NCBI RefSeq assembly: GCF_013393905.1
Contig: NZ_CP040272.1
Coordinates: 6,081,001-6,145,000, forward strand
DNA length: 64,000 nt
Reading direction: 5' to 3'
Source of the DNA: Nostoc sp. C052
GTDB taxonomy: Bacteria > Cyanobacteriota > Cyanobacteriia > Cyanobacteriales > Nostocaceae
Shown here piece by piece: positions 16,886 through 26,654 of this stretch. The notes beneath the pieces were generated by a model. The model made no database searches. It saw nothing but the letters and a program-made list of their open reading frames with translations, and was not told the origin of the DNA. Each line of letters begins with the position of its first letter. The first letter of the stretch is position 1. The translations under genes and the position numbers were made by a program.

Positions 16886-17875
16886 TTAACGCCGCAAAAG
16901 AACCTCCCAGGTAGAGCCACCAACTACACCGTCAGCTTCTAATCCATAGCGCGTTTGTGCAGCTTTCACAGCTGTCTCCGTTGTCACGCCAAAGTCTCCA
17001 TCGGCATCGCCTTTCAAGAAACCAAGCTTTTTCAGTTGTTGTTGCAACTTCACAACTTCAGAACCACGTAATCCTATACGCAAAATTGGCAATCCTTCTG
17101 AGGTGTATTGAATACCAGGGGTTCGCTTCGTAGTTGTGTTTGACTGAGTTTGAGTGGTTGATGTATTACGATTTGGCGTTTTCTTTGTGCTGGAAGTTGT
17201 AGCTTTTCTTGGGGTAGCAGGTCTTGGCTCAGGGCTGGTTGCAACTTGTGTTACAGCTTTTTTTGGGGTAGTAGGTTTGGGTTCAGGGCGAGTTGCAACT
17301 TGTGTTACAGCTTTTTTTGGGGGGTTGGGATTTGCAACGTTGGTGAGGTTGCTAGCCTGGGTTGGAACAGGAAAATTTGTAGCTGAGTTAAATCTTGGCT
17401 GGGATGAGGGGACGGTTGATGCTACTGTCGGTTCTTTTGGAAAAAGTCGTTGCCAAGTGCTGGCATCAACAATACCATCTGGATTCAAACCGGCGGCTTG
17501 TTTAAATCGGGCAACAGCACTAGCTGTATTCTCACTATATGTACCGTCTACGGCACCAGAGTAAAAACCCAAAAGTTTCAGAGCTGCCTGAAGTTCAGAT
17601 ACGCGTTCGCCTTGGCTACCAATTTTGAGAATAGGGCGGTTAATGCTATCTCCAGGATTTACTTGAGCAATTTTTTGTGGTGCTGCTATTGATACTACAG
17701 CCGTTGAGGCAATCAACAGAGGCGTAGTAGAGAACAAGAGTATTTCAATGGCCAATAAAGATTTAGACCTCTTTGGCCACCAACCCTTTTGCCGTTTTTC
17801 CATTCTAAAGCGATTTACAGTTGGGTCTAGTAATTTTAAGTAACTCAAAATACTTTCTGTCAGGCTGCTTTGCAT
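16886..17875 (-). CDS. Membrane-anchored protein with two peptidoglycan-binding domains
   Basis: A 329-residue protein with a short cytoplasmic N-terminus, one signal-anchor span (about 38-64, ending IAAPQKIAQV), and two PG_binding_1 domains. They are at about 83-147 (LKIGSQGERVSELQAALKLL...DGIVDASTWQRLF) and about 263-326 (LRIGLRGSEVVKLQQQLKKL...DGVVGGSTWEVLL). The linker is rich in Pro, Thr and Lys. It contains an 18-residue tandem repeat (TQVATxPEPxPxTPxKA), with its DNA repeat at about 17195-17320. No catalytic domain is present, so it probably tethers the membrane to the cell wall or recruits partners. ATG 17875 is used; ATG 17803 (MEKRQKGWW) is an alternative. Confidence 0.87.
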   Translation of the reverse strand: MQSSLTESILSYLKLLDPTVNRFRMEKRQKGWWPKRSKSLLAIEILLFSTTPLLIASTAVVSIAAPQKIAQVNPGDSINRPILKIGSQGERVSELQAALKLLGFYSGAVDGTYSENTASAVARFKQAAGLNPDGIVDASTWQRLFPKEPTVASTVPSSQPRFNSATNFPVPTQASNLTNVANPNPPKKAVTQVATRPEPKPTTPKKAVTQVATSPEPRPATPRKATTSSTKKTPNRNTSTTQTQSNTTTKRTPGIQYTSEGLPILRIGLRGSEVVKLQQQLKKLGFLKGDADGDFGVTTETAVKAAQTRYGLEADGVVGGSTWEVLLRR

Positions 17876-18076
17876 GGAATTTACTCCCAGAATATTCTCA
17901 TGCTAATGGTACAGCCGCTTGGTCTAAAAAACAGCTGATCATTTATAATGTCTAAGCTGTTGCGCCTGCAAATTGCATCACAAGCATGATTAGGCAAAAC
18001 CTGTAAATCCTCTCCCTTGCTCCCAGCAAGAACTGCTCCCCTGCCGCCTCAATGTGCAAACTATAATCACAACAGC

Positions 18077-21000
18077 TTACGTTGAGGGTTCTTGCTTTAG
18101 TGGAATCATCACAACAAACTCGGCACCTTCTCCTGGTGCTGAACTACAATCGATCTTTCCTGCGTGTTTTTGGACGATTATTTGGTAGCTAATTGATAGT
18201 CCCATACCTGTGCCTTTACCTACAGCTTTTGTCGTGAAGAAGGGGTCAAATAGGCGTTTGCGTACTTCCTCAGTCATGCCTGGGCCATTGTCGGCAATGC
18301 TAATGATTACATAGTCTTCTTGGATGAGAGTGCGAATGCGAATTGTTGGGATGGGGCATTGGGTATGGGGCACAAGAGGCAGAGGGGCAGGGGAAAGGGT
18401 GCAGAGGAGAGGAATTTTCCCCCTGCTCCCGACTCCCGGCTCCCCTGGTTCTTCCTCACTCCCAACCCCTTCTTCCAAAACATCGATCGCATTTGTCAAC
18501 AGATTCATAAACACCTGATTCATCTGTCCAGCGTGACACACTACTGGTGGTAGGTTGCCGTAGTCTCGGATTACTTGGATTCCGGGATGTCCTGGTTTAG
18601 CTTTTAGGCGATTTTGCAACAACAGCAAGGTGCTATCCATACCTTGATGAATATCTACTGCTTTTGTACCGTCTTCATCAAGACGAGAAAAATTGCGTAA
18701 AGATAGGACAATCTGCCGAATGCGTTCGGCTCCCATTTTCATAGACTCCAGGATTTTGGGTAAATCTTGCCGGAGAAAGTCTAAATCAATGGTGTCGATT
18801 TGTTGGTTAATCTCTGGTGTTGGTGGGCAGTAACTCTGTTGATAAAGTTCTACTAAGTGCAGCAAATCCTTGGTATATTCACTAGCATGGCTAATATTGC
18901 CGTAGATGAAATTGACGGGATTATTAATTTCGTGGGCAATACCTGCAACCAATTGTCCTAAACTGGACATTTTTTCAGTTTGAATCAGTTGCGCTTGAGT
19001 CTGTTGAAGTTCTAGCAGTGCTGCTTCTAGTTGCTGGGCTTTATCTTGGGCAGTTTGGGCAGTGATGCGACTTTGGGTATAAAGTTTTGCTTGGTCAATG
19101 GCGATCGCTAGTTGAACTGTAACTGCTTGTAGTAATTCTACTTCGTTGTTCAGCCAAGGGCGAAAGCCACTACAATAACCACAGCTAAATGCACCAATTT
19201 CGCCAGATTGGGTATGTACAGGCAGCGACATAAACGCAGTGAAACCAAAATCCTGCAAAAACTGCTGTGCTATGGAATCGCTCACAGTCTCAGCATCATT
19301 AATACGGATGATTTCTCCGCTCAAGGTTTTAGCTGCGATTAGCTTGATTTCGGCATTAGTTGCTTCTTGGTCGTTAAGAAGGCAGGGTAAAAAGGAACTT
19401 TTCGCCTCATATACTTTTTCCCAGTAGGGTACATCAGCATCTTGCCGATACCAAAAGAAGACGCAGCGATCGATCTCGAATAAGTTGTGAATTTCTTGCA
19501 CTGCGGTTTCCACAATGTAATTGAGATCCAAAGAAGCTCGAATCTGATTAGAAAGACGATTAAGTAGTGCTTCTCGCTGGGCGCTTTCTCTGAGTGCAAT
19601 TTCTGCTTGTTTGCGCTTGATGCCAATGGCAATTTCCTGGGCGGCAAATTCCAAGGCTGTGAAAGCTGATTCTGTCACTGTTTGGCGGGCAAACATGGCG
19701 ATCACCCCTACAGTTTCATCTTCAACAATTAAGGGATAGCCAGCAAAGGCGACCATATCCTCTTGCTTTGCCCATTCTTTGTTACCGACGCGGGGATCTG
19801 TCTGCACAGAGTTAGTTAAGTGAGGTTTGCCTTCTTGGGCAATCAAACCAATTTTGAATTGACCGACTGGCACATATTTATGGGGCCCATTGATGTGGGT
19901 GTACATCCCCGAACTGACTTGCAACTCCAATACATTATCTTGTTTGTTCAGCGTCCAGATGCGAGCAAAGGCTGCATCAAGATGTTCAACTAAGGCTTCA
20001 GTGCAGCAGCGCATCATGTTTTGTAAGCTGTCACTCTGAGTCAATGCCGCATCTACATCGGCACGAAAATTTGCTAACCGCGCTCGTTCTGCTAAAGCTA
20101 CTTCTGCTTCTTTGCGGTCAGTGGTATCGTAGCAAATACCAACGAAGTACAAAACATTGCCATTGGCGTCTCTAATCGCAGATGAGTTGCTTGTATGCCA
20201 TCGCCAACTACCATTTTTGTGTTTGATTCGATATTCAATTGCTTTTTGTTTCTCGCCTGTTGTCAAAATTCTTTGGAAATAATCGGTACAGATATGCACA
20301 TCATCAGGATGTATGAAGGGAATAAAGGATTTGCCTTCAACCTCTACAACCTCATGCCCAAAAATTTCAGTCCAGTTAGGAGAAACGTAGGAAAATATTC
20401 CTTCAAGTGTCAGTGCAAAAATAACGTTGTTGGCGTTTTCTACAATGCTGCGGAACTTGGCATCACTTTCGATCAATGCTGCTTTATTCTCGCTAGTGTC
20501 GCGGACAAGAACGATAATTTGTCGGGCTGGTAATGGTAATAACCTAGCTTCAAATTTATTTTTCCCTTCTAGTAGCGGTAAGGTATATTCAAAACTGACT
20601 TCAGATTGAGTTTCCAGTACTTGAGTTATTGCTTGGTAGAAGCGATCGCCTACAACAGTTGGTAAGCATTCTCGCAAACTCTTGCCCTGATAATCTCCTG
20701 GTGGAATATATAGACTCTGCATCAATCCTTGCTTGTAATCCAAAATACTTCCATCAGCATCAAGCCGAAAGTACAAATCAGGAAGCACTTGCAAAATCGC
20801 TGCAAATTCTGATGTTTTTTGGCGCAACTGTGCTTCAACTGCTTGGCGTTTTGTAGTTTCAGCTTGTAGTTGCTCTAATGCTTTTGATAACTCTCTTGCT
20901 CGGTTTTTATCTGTAATTTTACGTAATTGACGAGAATATTTTGTCGATGATGAGTAGCTTTCTGAAGGTTGGCTGCTCGCTATCGGCACTCCTGTTAGAT

Positions 21001-21418
21001 CGATACAATAACCGATGTAACCAACAAAGCTACCATCTGCTGAAAACCGTGGCGCAGCTGTATCTAAAATCCAGCGATATTCGCCATCAGCACCACGCAG
21101 GCGATATTGCCTCTGGAAGGAATTATGTGTCGCAAATGCTCTCAGGTATATATCTTCACATCGCTGTCTATCTTCTGGATGAACACTGCAAGTCCAAATA
21201 TTGCCTATCTCCCCTTCTCGCGCAGATGTTGTGAGATGTGTTCCTGTAAATTTCAGCCAATTGGAATTGAAGTAACAGTAAAGTGCATTGCATCCAGACA
21301 TCCAAATCATCAGAGGAGTAGTATCGGCTTGCTGACAAAATAATTTTTCATTCTCTTGTCTTTCTTCCTCTTCAACAATGATTTGGTTAACGTAGCTCTG
21401 CACCTTTTTAGAAAACAC
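18077..21418 (-). CDS. Multi-sensor histidine kinase (PAS-PAS-PAS-GAF-GAF-HisKA-HATPase)
   Basis: A 1113-residue soluble two-component sensor kinase. A PAS/PAC domain lies at about 20-155, followed by a coiled linker. A second PAS is at about 200-315 and a third at about 320-440 (FRSIVENANNVIFALTLEGI, then a PAC). GAF domains are at about 455-610 and about 630-785. A coiled coil leads to HisKA with H829 in AHEINNPVNF. The ATPase part has NLLTNAID (about 975), DNGPGM and GTGMGLSIS. Between N box and G1 about 39 residues (GVGSEEEPGEPGVG...) are encoded by intergenic-type repeat DNA (about 18352-18469). Neither GAF shows a bilin cysteine pattern. No response regulator is adjacent, so the partner is unknown. 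Confidence 0.92.
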   Translation of the reverse strand: MFSKKVQSYVNQIIVEEEERQENEKLFCQQADTTPLMIWMSGCNALYCYFNSNWLKFTGTHLTTSAREGEIGNIWTCSVHPEDRQRCEDIYLRAFATHNSFQRQYRLRGADGEYRWILDTAAPRFSADGSFVGYIGYCIDLTGVPIASSQPSESYSSSTKYSRQLRKITDKNRARELSKALEQLQAETTKRQAVEAQLRQKTSEFAAILQVLPDLYFRLDADGSILDYKQGLMQSLYIPPGDYQGKSLRECLPTVVGDRFYQAITQVLETQSEVSFEYTLPLLEGKNKFEARLLPLPARQIIVLVRDTSENKAALIESDAKFRSIVENANNVIFALTLEGIFSYVSPNWTEIFGHEVVEVEGKSFIPFIHPDDVHICTDYFQRILTTGEKQKAIEYRIKHKNGSWRWHTSNSSAIRDANGNVLYFVGICYDTTDRKEAEVALAERARLANFRADVDAALTQSDSLQNMMRCCTEALVEHLDAAFARIWTLNKQDNVLELQVSSGMYTHINGPHKYVPVGQFKIGLIAQEGKPHLTNSVQTDPRVGNKEWAKQEDMVAFAGYPLIVEDETVGVIAMFARQTVTESAFTALEFAAQEIAIGIKRKQAEIALRESAQREALLNRLSNQIRASLDLNYIVETAVQEIHNLFEIDRCVFFWYRQDADVPYWEKVYEAKSSFLPCLLNDQEATNAEIKLIAAKTLSGEIIRINDAETVSDSIAQQFLQDFGFTAFMSLPVHTQSGEIGAFSCGYCSGFRPWLNNEVELLQAVTVQLAIAIDQAKLYTQSRITAQTAQDKAQQLEAALLELQQTQAQLIQTEKMSSLGQLVAGIAHEINNPVNFIYGNISHASEYTKDLLHLVELYQQSYCPPTPEINQQIDTIDLDFLRQDLPKILESMKMGAERIRQIVLSLRNFSRLDEDGTKAVDIHQGMDSTLLLLQNRLKAKPGHPGIQVIRDYGNLPPVVCHAGQMNQVFMNLLTNAIDVLEEGVGSEEEPGEPGVGSRGKIPLLCTLSPAPLPLVPHTQCPIPTIRIRTLIQEDYVIISIADNGPGMTEEVRKRLFDPFFTTKAVGKGTGMGLSISYQIIVQKHAGKIDCSSAPGEGAEFVVMIPLKQEPST

Positions 21419-22297
21419 TTTTGCCTGCCTGCTCTGCCTAAATTATTAAGGTAATAGTCTGAAAATATGATTTGTTAATACATGGATATAATCTTTTTCA
21501 TGCCGACATGCTAACGATCTTAATACTTTATTCATTTTTATATATGCGCGAATTCCGCTTTTACTGTAAATAAATTGCAAAAATGCTGAAGTTATGATTA
21601 AGATTAACTTCAGCATTTTTTATGAAATTTAAACTATCTATATTCAGAGAATTTGTTTGACTTTATTTCTGATTTAAATAACTGAAAAATTCATCTGAGC
21701 TATGTAATTGCATTACTCAAAAACATGATTTAGCTTTACAGAGACTATATGATTTTCTGTGGAGTATTTACATCTTTATCAGAAATTTACAATAATGAAG
21801 AATTTTATCCAAAATAAATATTGATTTTTCATCAAGAAGAATTCAGTATGAATTAGAATCTGGCTGATGGATCTAGCTTCCATAAAATCAGGGGTATAAA
21901 AGAGGTTGAGAACCACATCTCTACTAAGCAATATCTAGTAAATTGGTGGTATAAAACCCAACTTTATTTATTCGCAATCCTGGATGATGGCGAATGTATT
22001 CTTTTTTATTGTTCTCAACAAAATCCAATTTTTCAAAATTGTCTTGACTATTGAAAATTCCTTATATAGCAATCCTATCTGAGTTATCAGAAATCTGTGT
22101 GATGACGAACTACCAAGGAAAAGAGAACAAAAATAGAATTTACAAATCTCATGAATTATTTAGGATTGCTATAGCAAAATCGCAAATTAAATGAGAGAAA
22201 TGCTAAATGTGATATCAACACGTTGTAACAATGGCTGATAATCGTATTTTTTATGTTATAAAGCTCACAGAAATTAATGTTAGGCGGAAACTACTTT
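21419..22297. other. AT-rich intergenic region with an isolated terminator
   Basis: 0.88 kb between the divergent kinase and dynamin genes. No open frame of note. It holds the strong hairpin at 21581-21623, which is not adjacent to any visible gene. Confidence 0.45.
21581..21623 (+). terminator. Isolated Rho-independent terminator
   Basis: Perfect 14-bp arms (aaatgctgaagtta 21581-21594, taacttcagcattt 21605-21618) are followed by more T on the plus strand. The minus strand also gains a short T run. No gene ends here on either strand, so it may close an unannotated small RNA. Confidence 0.6.
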
Positions 22298-24844
22298 ATG
22301 GAACCAGATAAACTTGGCCGTTTTAAGGAGTACGGCGAATTCATCCTCCGAAAGATAGATTCTGTGCCCCAGTACCCTTCTAAACAAGAAGATTGGGTTC
22401 CAGCTAGTCTTGATGACTGTCTTCTTCGTTTGCGTTCAGCTGCCCAGAAAACTGTAGACCTGGCAACTTCGCCTGTAAAAATTGGGGTGATGGGGGAATT
22501 CAGTAGTGGAAAAACTTTACTTTTAGGCAGTCTAATTGGATATGCAGATGCTTTGCCTGTCAGTGAAAACCCCACTACCGGTAATGTTACCGCCATCCAT
22601 ATTATCCCGCAAGACGATTTCGCAACGACGCAACTAAGTAATTTTACGGTAGAGTATCTTTCCCATGAGGGAGTACACGAGTGTCTACGCTTCATGCTAG
22701 GGGAAGCCAATAAACGAACAACAGCAGCAGGGCTTCCTCCAATACCAGTATCGAAACTCAACTCTGGCACAGATATTATTAGCTGGTGTGAAGAAGCATG
22801 GAATAGCAGTAACAATTTAGAGCTACGTTATTTACTGAGGGAGTTGGTATTATTCCTGCGGGCTTATCAAGCTTATGGGGAGGTTATGTGTAGTGGGCAC
22901 TACCAGATTGATGCGGTGACTGCCCGTGAGGGGCTACAGCTAGTCGAGCAGCCAATGGCAATCCAAACTCTGAAATTTGAGGATCTACCGCCAGCACACA
23001 TCAGATTACCGAGTCCACCCCAGAGGCTACCAACAAAGTTATTGCAAAACAGTTTCCCACTGATCCGTCGCGTCGATATCGATGTGAAAATCTCACGGGA
23101 AATTTGGGATTTTGCAGACGCCGCGAAATTTATTCTCATCGACTTTCCGGGATTGGGGGCTGCTAATTCCGGGGCTAGGGATACCTTTTTGTCATTGCGA
23201 GAATTGGCAGAAGTACAGACAATTTTGGTATTGCTCAATGGTAAATCTCCTGGGAGCGATCGCGCCAATAAAATCTTCACCATGATGCAGCAGCAGCGAC
23301 CAGGACAAGACCTGAAAGATTTAATTCTCGTCGGTGTGGGCCGTTTCGATCAACTACCTCTAGACAGCGAGGGTGGCGAAAGAGAACTTGACCATCTCAT
23401 TGAAGATAGCCATTTAGAAGAGGAAACGGTTCTCCAAAAACTCAAAGTTCTGCAAACTACCATTGACGGTGCAGCAGCATTTACAACCCAAAAAGACCGC
23501 ATCGTTTTACTGTCGCCACTGTTGGGACTGGCTGAATTAGCAAAACGTTCTACTACAGTCAAAGCTGGCTCACCAGAGTTTTTAGCTAACTTAGATTATC
23601 CTGATTATTTAGATCGGTCTAAACGGCTACAACAGAAATGGGAGCTATTAAGTGAACGGCTGATAGAATCCAACACCCGTAGCTATTTGGGCAAACAGTT
23701 GGGTTATTTTAGTCAAGATGGCGGACTTAGTAAGCTGCGGGAATTGATTCAAACTCACGTAGCTACTCATGGTCTAAAGCAACTGCATGAAGATACCAAA
23801 AGAGCTGCTGATGTGGTGAGTCAGCAACAAGATCACTTGAAAGACATCATAGATGAAATTCACGAGCAAGGTATCCCCACAGGCGATAGTCCCGCTTTTA
23901 TCGAGTTGCGCTTTGTGGTCGAAAGCTTAGATAAAATTTACAGAAATTTCCAAAAAGATATCGGCAAAGAACCACTTAAAGATCGGCGCGGTGTTGTTGT
24001 CAGCGATGTAGTGAAAGACGAACTCACCTTTAGAATTCTTAATTGGAACCAGTGGACTTTACTCTTCAACAAAGCCAATAATGGAGCGATCGCTCTGGCA
24101 GAATCTAAAGGTGCAGCGGGGAAATTATTCGATCGGGGAAACCGCGTAAATACTTCCCTTCCAACTAAGAGCGATGATTTTTATCCAGTATTTGAGAAAA
24201 CTGTTAAAGAAGTAGAAGATTTTGCCCGCGAGCGCATTCATCAAGCCGTGGTAGATTTATTAAATCAATTATCAAATCATGTAGCCCCAGAACGCGAACA
24301 ATTGCAGGCATTTTTCCACCCAGAAATGGAACAAGAAATCGAAGAAAAATTTGGTTTTGAAGATGCCGATCTCTTTTACAAATTATTATTAGGATGCGAT
24401 CCTAACGAATGGAAAGAAGCAATTATCGCTGAAATCAGTAGTAAAGACAAAACCGTTGCACCCGAAATTATCTTTCCCCTAGCACGTCAAGACGATAAAC
24501 ACAACGTTGGTCAAATCTTTGATTGGGCACCAGAGAAAAGCCAAGGCTTACCCAGATCGAGCAATCACCAACTTTTAGTACTGCGACTGCGAGATGAAAT
24601 TACTGCTAGTTCCAGCCTGCATCTTGTGCAGTATGTTAGCGAAGTTAATCAGCAAATTAATTCCGAACTAGAAGGTATTTTGGATCAAATTATTCCTAGT
24701 CTGCAAAACCTTTCAAAAAAAGAAACTTTGCTAAGATATTTGGCGGCTGGAGAATTGCCATCTGAGATCCAAATTCCTACTTGGTTGCAGATTATCTCCG
24801 AAACTGCGGCTGTTTCTTACTCAGATGATTTGGATTTGAGATGA
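22298..24844 (+). CDS. Dynamin-like GTPase
   Basis: A large GTPase of the bacterial dynamin-like group, 848 residues from ATG 22298. The G1 loop is GEFSSGKT (66-73), the switch I threonine region is NPTTGNVTAI (about 91-100) and G3 is DFPGLGA (from 282). The remaining 500 residues are mostly helical and probably form the stalk. Two helix-rich stretches near 500-545 and 780-830 are coiled-coil-like. Bacterial dynamins bind and remodel membranes and often occur as side-by-side pairs; here there is only one copy. No membrane span is obvious. The frame also opens at ATG 22277 (MLGGNYF); 22298 is preferred because it has GGCGGA 10 bases upstream. Confidence 0.83.
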   Translation: MEPDKLGRFKEYGEFILRKIDSVPQYPSKQEDWVPASLDDCLLRLRSAAQKTVDLATSPVKIGVMGEFSSGKTLLLGSLIGYADALPVSENPTTGNVTAIHIIPQDDFATTQLSNFTVEYLSHEGVHECLRFMLGEANKRTTAAGLPPIPVSKLNSGTDIISWCEEAWNSSNNLELRYLLRELVLFLRAYQAYGEVMCSGHYQIDAVTAREGLQLVEQPMAIQTLKFEDLPPAHIRLPSPPQRLPTKLLQNSFPLIRRVDIDVKISREIWDFADAAKFILIDFPGLGAANSGARDTFLSLRELAEVQTILVLLNGKSPGSDRANKIFTMMQQQRPGQDLKDLILVGVGRFDQLPLDSEGGERELDHLIEDSHLEEETVLQKLKVLQTTIDGAAAFTTQKDRIVLLSPLLGLAELAKRSTTVKAGSPEFLANLDYPDYLDRSKRLQQKWELLSERLIESNTRSYLGKQLGYFSQDGGLSKLRELIQTHVATHGLKQLHEDTKRAADVVSQQQDHLKDIIDEIHEQGIPTGDSPAFIELRFVVESLDKIYRNFQKDIGKEPLKDRRGVVVSDVVKDELTFRILNWNQWTLLFNKANNGAIALAESKGAAGKLFDRGNRVNTSLPTKSDDFYPVFEKTVKEVEDFARERIHQAVVDLLNQLSNHVAPEREQLQAFFHPEMEQEIEEKFGFEDADLFYKLLLGCDPNEWKEAIIAEISSKDKTVAPEIIFPLARQDDKHNVGQIFDWAPEKSQGLPRSSNHQLLVLRLRDEITASSSLHLVQYVSEVNQQINSELEGILDQIIPSLQNLSKKETLLRYLAAGELPSEIQIPTWLQIISETAAVSYSDDLDLR

Positions 24845-24903
24845 CGCGATCACGTAGAGATATTTTGTGAGACGTGATGCGATTTTTTATACAATTTTTA
24901 AGC

Positions 24904-25200
24904 ATGTCCCAGAATTGTTTTCGAGTTAGTAGAACAACCACCGCCTGAAGCTGCTAGCTATCGCTTTGAATCAGTAGAAGTTAAATAACCAACATTAAGG
25001 TCAACGATGGGCAGGTTACTGAACCTTTGGATCAAGAAAGGTTGCTCGCGATCCTGACTCAGCTAAACACCAAGATGGACGAAATCATACAAACTAACCA
25101 CAGCATAAATCGTGAGCTAGACGCAAGACTTAAAGATGTGGAGGAGTTTGAGCGTAATTTTGAAAGCTGGCAAGCCGAACTTAGCTCGCGCGGCGAATAG
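24904..25200 (+). pseudogene. Frameshifted small gene upstream of ndhH
   Basis: Two frames together read as one protein. From about 24916 comes ELVEQPPPEAASYRFESVEVK, ending in TAA at 24985-24987. One base out of phase the reading goes on as ITNIKVNDGQVTEPLDQERL, LLAILTQLNTKMDEIIQTNH and a helical end (FERNFESWQAELSSRGE) stopping at 25198-25200. A single missing A near 24982 would join them, and a second shift would join the ATG at 24904. The product would be an approximately 95-residue, partly coiled protein of unknown function. A 41-residue remnant from ATG 25075 could still be made. Confidence 0.55.
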
Positions 25201-25370
25201 TTACTGGGGATTAGGGATTCCATATAATAGTTGAAGAAGTGCAACAAAATTAAACATCAAATCTCTCCTCGCAAAACCCTTACTTTGGCTTGACAAACAA
25301 GATAAATTGGGTCTAGTTGGCATCTGCGCGGTTGAATTCAATCTTTTCACGAACGGAGAACACAAAATCT

Positions 25371-26555
25371 ATGACCAGACTAGAAACCCGCACTGAACCA
25401 ATGGTGCTAAACATGGGGCCACACCACCCCTCAATGCACGGGGTTCTGCGGCTAATCATGACTCTGGATGGCGAGGATGTCGTTGACTGTGAACCAGTTA
25501 TCGGCTATTTGCACCGGGGAATGGAAAAAATTGCTGAGAACCGCACTAATGTAATGTACGTTCCTTACGTTAGTCGCTGGGACTACGCGGCGGGAATGTT
25601 CAACGAAGCCGTCACTGTCAACGCCCCAGAAAAGCTTGCAGGTGTCGCTGTCCCCAAACGCGCTAGCTACATCCGCGTCATCATGCTGGAGTTGAACCGC
25701 ATTGCAAACCATTTGCTGTGGTTTGGCCCCTTCCTCGCTGACGTAGGCGCTCAAACTCCCTTCTTCTACCAGTTCCGGGAACGGGAGATGATTTATGATT
25801 TGTGGGAAGCTGCTACAGGCTATCGGATGGTAAATAACAACTACTTCCGCGTTGGTGGAGTAGCAGCTGATTTACCTTACGGTTGGGTAGATAAGTGTCT
25901 GGAATTTTGCGACTACCTATTACCCAAAGTTGATGAGTATGAACGCTTAGTAACCGATAATCCCATCTTCCGGCGACGTGTTGAGGGTATTGGGACTATC
26001 ACCCGTGAAGAAGCAATTAACTGGGGACTTTCTGGCCCAATGTTACGCGCCTCTGGGGTGCAATGGGATTTGCGGAAAGTTGACCATTACGAATGCTACG
26101 ACGATTTCGACTGGGATGTACAGTGGGAAACTGCCGGTGATTGCTTTGCCCGTTACGTAGTGCGGATGCGGGAAATGCGCGAATCTGTGAAGATTATTCG
26201 CCAAGCAATTAAAGGACTTCCTGGCGGCCCTTACGAAAATCTGGAAGCCAAGCGTTTAGCCGCAGGTAAAAAATCTGAGTGGGACGCATTTGATTACCAA
26301 TTCATCGGCAAAAAAGTTTCCCCCACCTTTAAGATTCCCAAAGGTGAAATCTACTCTCGTGTAGAAAGTGGTAAAGGTGAATTGGGAATTTATCTAGTTG
26401 GCGATGATAACGTCTTCCCTGCACGTTGGAAGATTCGCGCCGCAGATTTCAACAATCTCCAGATTGTCCCACATTTACTGCGCGGCATGAAGGTTGCAGA
26501 TATTGTGGTCATTCTCGGTAGTGTTGACGTAATTATGGGGTCTGTGGATAGATAG
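25371..26555 (+). CDS. ndhH: NAD(P)H-quinone oxidoreductase subunit H (NDH-1)
   Basis: NdhH is the 49-kDa-type subunit in the peripheral arm of cyanobacterial NDH-1. It takes part in plastoquinone reduction in respiration, cyclic electron flow and CO2 uptake. The 394-residue length from ATG 25371 matches the family exactly. Readable signatures are MGPHHPSMHGVLRL near the N-terminus, EPVIGYLHRGMEKIAE, the quinone-site region NVMYVPYVSRWDY, and the C-terminal DNVFPARWKIRAADFNNLQI. GGAG precedes the ATG by 11 bases; the open frame extends to 25317 without family similarity. It is followed by a strong terminator, so it is the last gene of its transcript. No other ndh gene is adjacent, as usual for ndhH in Nostoc. 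Confidence 0.97.
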   Translation: MTRLETRTEPMVLNMGPHHPSMHGVLRLIMTLDGEDVVDCEPVIGYLHRGMEKIAENRTNVMYVPYVSRWDYAAGMFNEAVTVNAPEKLAGVAVPKRASYIRVIMLELNRIANHLLWFGPFLADVGAQTPFFYQFREREMIYDLWEAATGYRMVNNNYFRVGGVAADLPYGWVDKCLEFCDYLLPKVDEYERLVTDNPIFRRRVEGIGTITREEAINWGLSGPMLRASGVQWDLRKVDHYECYDDFDWDVQWETAGDCFARYVVRMREMRESVKIIRQAIKGLPGGPYENLEAKRLAAGKKSEWDAFDYQFIGKKVSPTFKIPKGEIYSRVESGKGELGIYLVGDDNVFPARWKIRAADFNNLQIVPHLLRGMKVADIVVILGSVDVIMGSVDR

Positions 26556-26579
26556 AAAATATCTATCTAAGTACTTTTT

Positions 26580-26617
26580 AGAGCAGTTGTATGACAGTGC
26601 AACTGCTCTATTTTTTT
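26580..26617 (+). terminator. Rho-independent terminator of ndhH
   Basis: The 10-bp perfect arms agagcagttg (26580-26589) and caactgctct (26600-26609) are followed by a seven-T run (26611-26617), 25 bp after the ndhH stop. Confidence 0.88.
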
Positions 26618-26654
26618 GGCTTTTGGTAAAATTGGCGATTGTAGTGGTTCTGAA

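Noticed and set aside
17154..17564. 136-codon plus-strand open frame
   Set aside because: Opposite strand of the repeat-rich linker of the peptidoglycan-binding protein; its repeats only mirror that gene.
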